Assembly (NCBI GenBank): GCA_035771175.1
Contig: CM069598.1
Location: forward strand, 22,117,438 to 22,181,437
DNA length: 64,000 nucleotides
Direction: 5' to 3'
Source of the DNA: Paratinospora sagittata
Lineage: Eukaryota; Streptophyta; Magnoliopsida; Ranunculales; Menispermaceae
The position numbers and the translations under genes are program-made. This document shows, one piece after another, positions 56,023-64,000 of the stretch. Each line of letters begins with the position of its first letter. Position 1 is the first letter of the stretch. Below the pieces are notes generated by a model. The model was not told the DNA's origin. It was given only the letters and a program-made list of their open reading frames with translations, and searched no databases.

Positions 56023-57972
56023 TGTTGGCCCAAGTATGTCCAAGAGGGGGGTGAATTGACACTTAGACAATTTAAAAATAGTTACAATGAAAAAATTAAA
56101 GTGTGGAAATTAAACAAATATGCACAGTCAATTTATAGTGGTTCGGCTATTTGCCTACGTCCACTACCTAACCTCCTCAGTTAGAATTTTGAACGTTATC
56201 ACTAAGGGATTCTCTTACGGGTGAGAATCAAACCGTTACACCTTTTCTCAACTTGCAGGTATCAGAACAACCGTTACACTGCTCAACTTGCAGGCTTGAG
56301 ACCAACCTATCCCAAATTACGGGTGTGAGAACTACCGTTTCTCAACTTGCGAGTGTGAGAAAACTATTTCTCAACATACGAGTGTGAGAGGACCTAGACT
56401 TTGTTGAATACAGAAATATCAACTCAGTAGTTTATCTAACTACTGTTACAAACTTGATACAGTATACAAGATATGAATTGAGGTACAATTGTATCCTATG
56501 AACTATCTTTCAAATTTCTCTTCCAACAAAGAATGATATAAGTTAAAATAGTGCTAAAAAAGTTTGAGTGAAAGTAGTTCAAACTTTCAAAAAGGTTTTT
56601 AGATAAAGATAGAAATTTAGCTCAGTATAAAAATCTTTTGAATAAGTAGATATTCAACTACAGCGCTTTGAAATCAGAATAACTTAAGCTTTTTGAATCA
56701 GATGAAAATTCGACTAACTTTCAAAAAGTGTTTTAGCTTAGAGAATTTTCGATGATCTTAACAGATTGTTAAGTGCTAGTATTTATAGACTTGTAAGGAT
56801 GAAGTTGTTGTTCATTTAAATTTGAATTTCAAATATGAGCGTTTGCTCACAATAGTTAGAATGTATCACGAAAATGGCAACTGCACATTTCATGAACATT
56901 CCAATTTTCTCCAGATTCACGAAAAAAGAAATTCCAAAAGACGTGGTTCATGAATCAGAGAATATCTCTGACAAATACAAAAAGTTGATTTTTGTACGAA
57001 AAGTTGTTCTGAAAAGGTGGCTAAAAATATGTATGTGTCAGCAGAACAAAAATATCATTTTTGTCGTTTTGTTCTTAGGAGGGCGCTTATGAAGCATCCG
57101 TGTAATGAGGGCACTGCTTGATCATAAGCGTCCTGACTTACTTTGATAATTAAATGACTTAAATGATGAGGGCGCTACTTGACAGTTAGCATCCTGCTTT
57201 GTTTTAAAAGCATATATACGCACAAGGGCGCTACTCACAAGTAAGCGTCCTACTTTGTTTTAAAACAAACTTAAAACGGTATTAAGTTCGCTGATGGACA
57301 GTAAGCGTCCTGAAAGTTATTAAGTTGATTATAAAGATGAGGGCGCTCCTACACAAGTAGCATCCTAATAGTTTATCCAACTTATAACTATCAGCATCCT
57401 TAGAGATAGAAATCACTTAAAAACAAAGAGAACTTCCAGGGACCTGAAACTAAGCCAGCGCTCTGATATTCTCAAAGGTTGACAAAAGGAAGGTCGTTAC
57501 TTACAAGTAAGCATCCTTATGAATCAGTTCAATTCAACCTTGAGAGTTATAATATTTTATCAGCGTCCTGACTCATCAAGTCCATGAGGGCGCTGCTAAA
57601 ACATTAGCGTCCTGAAGGACTCTTTAAAGGCTATTTTGATTTCTCGATTAAAGCTTGATAAAACGTGGTTAAAATCATGATATTTTCTGATCAAATTAAA
57701 TACTTTAGAAATCGTAGAGATACCTTAAAAATGCGACGATCAAAATATGAAAGTGATTAAATCTTGCTAAGAACAAATTGATCAATGGACTTTACATTCT
57801 AAGTACTGACAGACTCAGAACTTTACTTGAGATGATCAATAGGCTTGTGAGCTCAGTTCCTTAATCTTGATTCTTGATAAATTTGAAACACTTGACAAGA
57901 TCATTAAATACACAGATTGGAGATATTTAGAATCATCAAAACATTCATGTCATGGGGTTCATTCGAATAACA
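56023..57972 (-). repeat. CopA-2 3' LTR
   Basis: Plus-strand ends tgttggcccaag and cgaataaca, 1950 bp. Reversed, it holds the GACGCT array (57070-57620), promoter (atttatag at 56781-56788), stem-loops (56205-56400) and the U5 hairpin (56138-56170). It is the only undamaged type A LTR here. Confidence 0.92.
56205..56400 (-). other. Stem-loop array, CopA-2 3' LTR
   Basis: Plus strand: GATTCTC..GAGAATC around ttacggg (56208-56229), TTCTCAACTTG units with cgggtgtgaga partners to 56395. Confidence 0.7.
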
Positions 57973-57988
57973 ATCTCCCCCTTTTTGA
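57973..57988 (-). other. CopA-2 polypurine tract
   Basis: Minus strand aaaaagggggagat, next to the LTR; the same tract as in CopA-1. Confidence 0.88.
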
Positions 57989-58156
57989 TGATTTCAAATA
58001 CTCATAGATCATGCAGATAATTGTATTCATGCATTCAAACATATAGCGAATTTAAAGTAGCAAGTATGACAAGCATATCTGTAAACATGGCAGGTATTTG
58101 ATTTCAACATATAGATTACAAGATAAGTTCAATCACAATATACAAGAACTTGAAAA

Positions 58157-61100
58157 TTATACAGTCAACATCTTGTATAGAAACTCAGATGAACTCCCCC
58201 TGACTTGTAGCTTCCCTCTTAAGCTAATCTTAGCCTTAATATCTGCATTCTCTTCTCCCTCTTTTGAAAACATCAAAAAGTGGGTAGGCTTAGCTCGTAT
58301 TGGGACCCTTACCCTTCTTTTTTCTTTCGGCCTCCTCATCCTTCTTGGATCCACTAGAACTAGGTTCAGATTCCTTGAGTTTCCTTGGTGCTATGGCCTT
58401 GAAGAACCACGTGTGTTCTGTCTCACACTGCTGACAAATTCATCAATTACAACGGTTTGCTTAGATTTTTGAATGAATTTTTCATGGGCATGCTTGGAAA
58501 CACCGAGTTTAAATGGATTAAGAGGTGGACCAGGTTTGAAACCTTTCGCTTTTCGTTCCACAAGACCCTAAACAAAATCAGGAAAAAGTGTATGACCTTC
58601 AAATTCTGGCCAGATTGGTCACTTGCGTTTGGGATCAGGAAAAGTCTTTGATGAGGGATCTGAGGGTGGAGACACTCTTTGACTGATTCTATGTAATAGC
58701 TCTTCATCAGATGCTTCTTCATCTTCACATTCTAATATGCCAAGAAGTTTGTTTGACTCCTTAGGTCCTTGAGGGCGTGTGAAAGCTGAAGCTCTTGGTG
58801 CAGGTGGAACCTTTACACCTTTCTTCCTCAACAGATGAAAGAGCACGCCAAATCGTTTCATACTCAGGGCAATGTACCAAACAGTAGAATGCAGCCTACC
58901 GTTCATTTCCTTGAAGAGGTCTTCAAAGAAGCCTACTACTCCTTCCACTCGATCTGCAGTTGTGATGACAGTGTAAGACAAATCCATAATAGTTGTGGCA
59001 AGGAAAGGCATCTTGTTCTCCAAGTTGTGAAGCTTTTCAGCAGCCAAAGTAGCCAAGTTAAGAATCTTGGTTAGTCTAGTATCCTTTGTTTGTGCTGGCC
59101 TTGCAGTGTCTAAACTCTCTTTCAGATTAGGGATGACCTGCAACACTGGATCAAGCGCAATGTTGCTCGTTACTTGATCCAAGATAAAGTCCAAAATTGA
59201 TTGCAAAGTGTTAGAAATGGACTTATTTTTAGAGGATTCAGCCATTTTCCCTCGTAAGCTTTGAAGTTCTTCAAAAACCTTCTGCAAAGCTTTTGCAGTC
59301 ACAACACTCAAAGTATGGCCTGAGGTAGCTTGAGCTGAGTGATTTTGTGTTGCTTGAGGTCTGGCTTGAGGAGGTTGAGAGCTTGATGATTTTTGTATCA
59401 CTGCTCCAGCGAAGGCTTTCATGAATAGTTGCATTTGTTGCATGTTATCTCGAATGTCCTTAACCAGATCATTATTTATTGGTGAAGCAGGCAAAAATCG
59501 CATGACACTTTACTGTTGAGCCATTTGTTGTGTCACTTTCTCAAGCAATTCATTTGCCTGGATCATGTGAGAGTTAAGTTCCTTTATCTCATTAATCTCA
59601 ATTCTCTCCTAAGAACTCAGAGATTCTCGGACCTCTGTCAATATCTCATTCTTTAGTTGAACTTGATTCTGTTCTAAACGAGCCATTAACTGAGACATGA
59701 CAAAAATCTAATCTTCTCTCACTATTCTCAGAAAATCTTTTTCTCTGAAGAATTCATCATTTGGCTTGCTTGTAGAATGATAGGAAGGCAGCTCTTGATT
59801 AGATGAGCTTTCCTCATGAATATTTTTCATTTCATCTTTTGCTTAGAATTCAACATTGGCCTCATGAAAATCTTCAATATGATCCTCTTCATCAACTTTT
59901 TCATTCATGTCATCTCCCTGATAGAGTATGATAGCTGAATCATCACCCTCTTTATCATGACATTTTTTACCATAAGACTCAGTCTTTTTCGAGTCTTGGA
60001 ATTCCATTGATACAGGAATATCAAATGGAGATGGTGGCCTGGAGATAGTTTTATTTGAGTTTTCACTGACTATCTCTATAGTGATGTCCTCCAAGATTGC
60101 ATCAACACTTTCTGACTCATGCAGATGTTCTTCAACAAAGGCTTGAGCAATCTGGGCCACCTCTTCCATCAGATGTTCTTCAGCATGAACAGCTTGTTCT
60201 GCAACTTCAATTTCCACATCTTCAATTGAAACATGCTCAATGTTAGCTGTGGTGGCAGCTTCCTCCTGCACAGCCTGTTCTTTTTGAGTAGTCAAAGCTT
60301 GGGCAGCTTCTCTCTCCATTGCTGAGACATCTTTTCCTTGTAATTCATTTTTTCCACTGGATTCTCCCTCAAGTTGAACGTCTGACATTGGAAGCCATTT
60401 GTCCAATGCAGGGACATAAGTGTATCTCATCAATTTCATTGTGACTTGACCAATGCAATTGTATTTGCTGGTCTCCTTGAAGTTTTCTCCACTGAAATCA
60501 ATACCACATCTCTCGAACAGAGTGGTGAGGTGCATACCAAGTTGCAGACCTCCTCCTCTACTAACCACTATATTCATCACATGCATAAGGATGTGGGCGA
60601 GATTGACTTTCTTCTTTTCCAGAATGCATCAAATTAAAAATAAATCTAAGTCGTTCACATTACCCCTGCTACCGGTTTTAGGCTGAATGATGTGGTAATG
60701 ATGTTGTGGATTATTCTGGGAATAAGTTCAAAGACTGATTTGTGAGTTTCTTGTCAACACTTGAGTGGTCTTTTTTCTTTGAAATAAGATTAAGAGCAGA
60801 AAGGTTGTTATAGCATAGATACTGGACTTTATTTTTTGTGAATGAAAGTATGTGAGCACTTTCATCACTCGATAAAGAAAATGCTTCAGAAAAGAATTTG
60901 TAAGAAATCTCAATAGATTTTCCCTTTACCATAAATTGTTTTGTAAATTTAGATCCGGGTTTATCGACCAAATTTAAATAGAATTGGCTGACGAGACTGG
61001 GGTACCATTTTGAATTGAAGGTAAATAAATCGGTCCAGCCTTGGAACTCGAATAAAGACAGAATATCTAGGTGAGAGTTAATGAAGAAATTGAAATTGAC

Positions 61101-61361
61101 AAAACATCCATCGATTATAGCTCGGTTAATGAGCTTCTCTGTTTTATCTATCTTTCTTCTTATCTGAGAAAAAGAAGGTGGGTGAGATGGTCCAAAAGTG
61201 ATTTCAATAAGAGGTGTGGGTACAGACGGTGTGGGTTCCTCAGCCAGTTCGGCCTGAGTTGGTTCAGTTCTTGATCTCACACTCCTATCTGGAGGTGATG
61301 ATGGTGAAACAACTCGTTTTTTTGCAGAAAAGGGGCGAAGCTTTTCGGGTTTGGGTGCCAT
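58157..61361 (-). pseudogene. CopA-2 accessory ORF (about 1000 residues before decay)
   Basis: The ATG at 61361 starts a basic, S/P-rich N-terminus (KLRPFSAKKRVVS). Residues about 75-160 hold FVNFNFFINSHLDILSLF, FQGWTDLF and WYPSLVSQFYLNLVD, like the putative plant transposon protein domain (PF20167, from memory). After a break at 60711 come RCGIDFSGENF, an acidic middle (60380-59845), a likely coiled coil near 59700-59520 (LMARLEQNQ, LKNEI, IKELNSHM), a Q/S-rich part, and a helix-rich block (TTADRVEGVVGFFEDLFKEMN, about 58990-58900). The tail is basic. I see no signal peptide or membrane span. At least five stops or shifts. Function unknown. Confidence 0.72.
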
Positions 61362-61637
61362 TGAAAAATCAAATGAAAAGATATGAAAAACTGAGGCAGC
61401 AAGGCAAAAACTGATACAATAGGAATTATAGGATTCAAAAATGAACAGAGAACAAGATTTACCAAAGGTTAAAGATGAAGATTCAGCGGTAATTCTTGAA
61501 ACGATTCCTAGTAAGTTCTCGTCGAAGAGTCTTAGGGCACCAAAGGTGAAAAGCGACTCCTAGGTCACTAAAAGTATATTCTAATAATAGCATCAGTAAC
61601 GAGAGTGCCTTTTTATACCTTTGCATATTTTTCACTT
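61362..61637 (-). other. CopA-2 spacer between gag and accessory ORF
   Basis: Short form of the spacer, without the 400 bp extra block in CopA-1. It has TATAAAAA at 61610-61617 (minus strand), then a leader with a possible splice donor (ttggtaaatc, near 61460) and acceptor-like gctgcctcag near 61395. The splice sites are a guess. Confidence 0.45.
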
Positions 61638-62742
61638 TTACCTCAAGGTACTGCAAAGTCCTTAACTTGAGCAATCTGTCTCATTTTGAAGCAACTGAGA
61701 TGACTCATTATCTTCGTTCTTCATGCTGACTTCTTTCTCGACATTCTATCAGAAGATCTTTCATTGAGTGTCCTGGATGTGCTTGTTGAGGATTGTTGAC
61801 TCATTGTGTATATATCATCAGCAACTTCACTTTCGTTCTTGTTTGGTGCATTTGCAAGAATGTCTTCTCTCTCGGTTGAAGTTTCTAACCTACTCAAAAT
61901 ATAATCAATTTCTTAAAAACTGATTTCAAATGGATTTGAAAACTTGTTTAAAAAATCTACTTTGTATTTCCAGTTTTCAGGAAAGCTATTTAGAAAGTAT
62001 TTTACTAAAGTATAGTGAGAGATGGTTTTTCCAAAGTATTCAAGCTCATTTACCAGACGTATAAAACGTTGAAGGTTTTCAGGAATTGCCTCACTATCTA
62101 AGACCCTGAAGTGGACGAGTGGCTCTTCTAATGTTCTAACTAGGACACTAGTTTCATCCCTTCTTTCCACTGTTTGCAAGATGTCACAGAACTCTTTTAA
62201 ACTCATTTCTCATGGTTCAACAGATTCAACTAACACAATTAGCTTATCATTCCATTTCTTTGGAAGCTTATCACAAAAATATACTAGAGATATTTTTGCA
62301 GGTATTTCTTGATTCAGTTCTTGCATTCCATCAAAAATGGATTGATATATGTTGCATGTTGTATCGAGAGACTCATTGTCCGATATCTCAAAGGCATCAA
62401 ATAGTCTATCAAATTCTTTGAGCTTTTCATCTCGATTGTTGATCTTCTCACAGTGAAGTGATTTGAGTGTTTCCCAAATCTCTTTCACACTCTCGAGATG
62501 AACTAACCATTTCTACTTCTTCCTCGGGTAGAGAGCAGTACAATGCTTAGACAGCTTGAGGGTTATGCTTATCGTTAAGTATTTCCTTGTCTGTCCATAG
62601 CTCAATAGGCTTGTTGGGTATGGTGTAGTCGTTTACAACCATTTCCCATAGAGTGGTATCCTCAGATCATAGAAAGGATTTCATCCTTATCATCCAATCT
62701 TCAAATTAGTTTCTATTGGACAGTGCCTCTGGTCATTGCCAT
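61638..62742 (-). pseudogene. gag: CopA-2 gag
   Basis: The ATG at 62742 follows the primer site by 43 bases. Matching blocks are DWMIRMKSFL near 62690, LWEMVVNDYTIPNKP, ALYCSLPEEEVE, KEIWETLKSLHCE, SLVYFCDKLPKKWNDKL and NLQRFIRLVNELEYFGKTIS. These fit copia-type Gag (UBN2). Several stops, for example near 62680, 62555 and 61915. The C-terminal part (ILANAPNKNESEVADD) differs from CopA-1 over about 85 bases. No pol follows. Confidence 0.85.
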
Positions 62743-62784
62743 TGATATCAAAGAAATTATGAAGTTTCTTTGAAGAGCAACACT

Positions 62785-62796
62785 GCTCTAATACCA
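62785..62796 (-). other. CopA-2 primer binding site with one change
   Basis: Minus strand TGGTATTAGAGC, against TGGTATCAGAGC in CopA-1. The C to T change weakens one pair with initiator-Met tRNA. Confidence 0.85.
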
Positions 62797-62798
62797 AT

Positions 62799-63211
62799 TG
62801 TTGGCCAAGTATGTCCAAGAAGGGGGTGAATTGGACACTTAGACCCTTTAAAAATAAGTACAATGGAAAAATTAAAGTGTGGAAATTAAACAAATATTCA
62901 CAGTCAATTAATAGTGGTTTGGCTATTTGCCTCGTCCACTACCTAACCTCCTCAGTTAAGATTTTGAACCTTATCACTAAGGGTTTTCTTACAGGTGAGA
63001 ATCAAACCGTTACACCTTTTCTCAACTTGCGGGTGTGAGAACAACCATTACACTGCTCAACTTGTAGGCTTGAGACCAACCTATCCCAAATTACGGGTGT
63101 GAGACAGACCTAAGCTTTCTCAACTTATGGGTGTGAGAACTACCGTTTCTCAACTTGCGGGTATGAGAAGACCATTTCTCAACTTACGAGTGTGAGAGGA
63201 CCTAGACTTGT
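62799..63211 (-). repeat. CopA-2 5' LTR, cut by type D LTR
   Basis: Plus strand tgttggccaag onward, with U5 and the stem-loop array (62985-63200), then cut in gacttgt at 63211. The rest should lie past the window. Confidence 0.88.
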
Positions 63212-63267
63212 TGTAATACCCTGTATTTCACAAAAAAAATAAAAATAAAAATTACTATTTGGGCAAC

Positions 63268-63655
63268 GCCCGAACGCTCAGGCGCATGACAGAACGTTCA
63301 GGCGCATGATAGAACGTTCAGGCGCATGCCAGAACGTTTAGACCCATGACAGAACGTTCAGGCGCATAACAGAACGTTAAGGCGCATGCCAGAACGTTCA
63401 GGCACATGACAGAACGTTCAGGCGCATGATAGAACGTTCAGGCGCATGACAGAACGTTCAGGCGCATGATAGAACGTTCAGGCGCATGCCAGAATGTTCA
63501 GGCGCATAACAGAACGTTCAGGTGCATGACAGAATGTTCAGGCCAATTGCATGCCCAAACGTTCAGGCGCAATGCATGCCAGAATGTTCAAGCGCATGCC
63601 AGAACGTTCAAGCGCATGCCCGAACGTTCAGGCGCATGCCCGAACGTTCAGGCGC
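63268..63655 (+). repeat. Nineteen-copy GAACGTTC minisatellite
   Basis: Nineteen units, mostly agaacgttcaggcgcatgac at a period of 20 bp, with two irregular spacings near 63543 and 63570. The inner units read atgacagaacg or atgatagaacg and the outer units gcccgaacg as in the three-copy LTR, so the gain was internal. It ends directly before the TATA box. Confidence 0.92.
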
Positions 63656-63660
63656 AAAAA

Positions 63661-63670
63661 TCTCTATATA
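63661..63670 (+). promoter_or_regulatory. TATA box of type D LTR, second copy
   Basis: tctctatataagaaacc, identical to 19731-19740, directly after the 19-copy repeat. Confidence 0.7.
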
Positions 63671-64000
63671 AGAAACCTCCTCATTTCTCATTCCTCACAC
63701 CAAATCACCTTCTCTTGTGAATTTCTTCTCCTTTCCACGCATTCTAAGTTTTTGAGACTCTCTGTCCAAGACCCTCAGTGCGGTGCAACAAAGTTCTGTC
63801 CGGAGGGAAGCGCCAGATCTGAAAGCGGTGCAACGAAGTTCTGTCCGGAGGAAAGCGCCAGATCTGAAAGAAGAAGTTTTATCTGAAGGTGGAAAACAAA
63901 ACATAGGTTTGCGTGTTTCATAACCTTTATTAAAGTTTACATTCAATTATTATTATGTTTACTATTCATTTACACTGCATTATGTCATATACTGTTTATA

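Larger units (their letters stand above)
56023..64000 (-). mobile_element. CopA-2: second non-autonomous copia-like element, incomplete at window edge
   Basis: Same plan as CopA-1 on the other strand: 3' LTR 56023-57972, polypurine tract, accessory ORF, spacer with TATA-like box, gag, primer site, 5' LTR from 62799, which a type D LTR cuts at 63212. It too lacks protease, integrase, RT and RNase H. The interior is 4.8 kb with no nested insertion. Confidence 0.9.
63212..64000 (+). repeat. Type D LTR, second copy, cut by window edge
   Basis: TGTAATACCCTGTATTTCAC as at 19620. The sequence after the repeats is nearly the same as 19727-20050, apart from an extra 30-40 bp (ctgtccaagaccctcagtg) near 63760. 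Whether it is solo or belongs to a full element cannot be seen. The likely left target copy is cttgt (63207-63211). Confidence 0.88.

Noticed and set aside
63268..63655. CRISPR-like array of short repeats
   Set aside because: The 20 bp units are head to tail with no unique spacers, and the context is a plant LTR.
63466..63886. Open frames with repeated GACQNVQAHARTF-type peptides
   Set aside because: They are translations of the 20 bp minisatellite and the U3/R start; the period (20) is not a multiple of three, so frames shift between units.

Overview
This window is plant nuclear DNA made almost wholly of nested LTR retrotransposons. I found no host gene, tRNA, rRNA or CRISPR array. The families point to an angiosperm, probably a eudicot: Athila-type Ty3/Gypsy elements with a CDLGAS-type protease motif and a TGG..CGTTG.CGGGGA primer site, a chromodomain Ty3/Gypsy element of the Tekay/Del type, and Ty1/Copia elements of SIRE/Maximus style with repeated GGGGGAG tracts and an initiator-Met tRNA primer site. 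I cannot name the species. Coding regions are broken by stops, frameshifts and deletions, so this looks like old silenced intergenic DNA.

Layout. 1-1059 is a reverse copia-like LTR (type C). 1060-3016 is the 3' interior of a copia element whose 3' LTR (type B) is 3017-5807. 5808-7122 and 27548-27985 are two halves of one Athila pol (Ath2, minus). It is split by a copia element (CopA-1, plus, 7123-27547) with near-identical 5 bp target duplications. Inside CopA-1 sit a whole Athila (Ath1, minus, 8403-17822), a solo LTR of type D (19620-21027) and a solo Athila LTR (24721-26090). 27986-39564 is a type C LTR split by a chromovirus (28899-38733), whose 3' LTR holds a further solo LTR (34783-37838). 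A deletion joins this to a third Athila (Ath3, minus, 39565-51901), split by a type B solo LTR (41618-47602) that holds an inverted type B solo LTR (44119-47181). Ath3 lies in a fourth Athila (Ath4, gag plus LTR, 51902-54297), which lies in a fifth (Ath5, plus, integrase pieces at 54298-56022, split by a solo LTR at 54361-55818). From 56023 to the window end runs a second CopA copy on the minus strand (CopA-2), whose 5' LTR is cut by another type D LTR with an expanded minisatellite. Nine insertions have target duplications I could read on both sides.

Points of most interest. (1) CopA-1 and CopA-2 share one architecture: LTR, PBS, a copia-type Gag, then a long extra ORF with no protease, integrase, RT or RNase H between. 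This is a non-autonomous retroelement family carrying a large accessory protein, with a TATA-like box between the two genes in both copies. (2) The A, B and C LTRs carry two layers of short inverted repeats. In U3, units run GACGCT..AGCGCCCTC. Downstream of the TATA box, in the part expected to be transcribed, a series of small stem-loops keeps the loop (near ACCCGTAA) while the stems change on both sides together. (3) Type D LTRs carry a 20 bp minisatellite centred on GAACGTTC, which fits the heat-shock-element pattern GAAnnTTC, just upstream of a TATA box: 3 copies in one LTR and 19 in the other. (4) Athila LTRs keep CpG-rich GCCGCGGC motifs inside AT-rich sequence.
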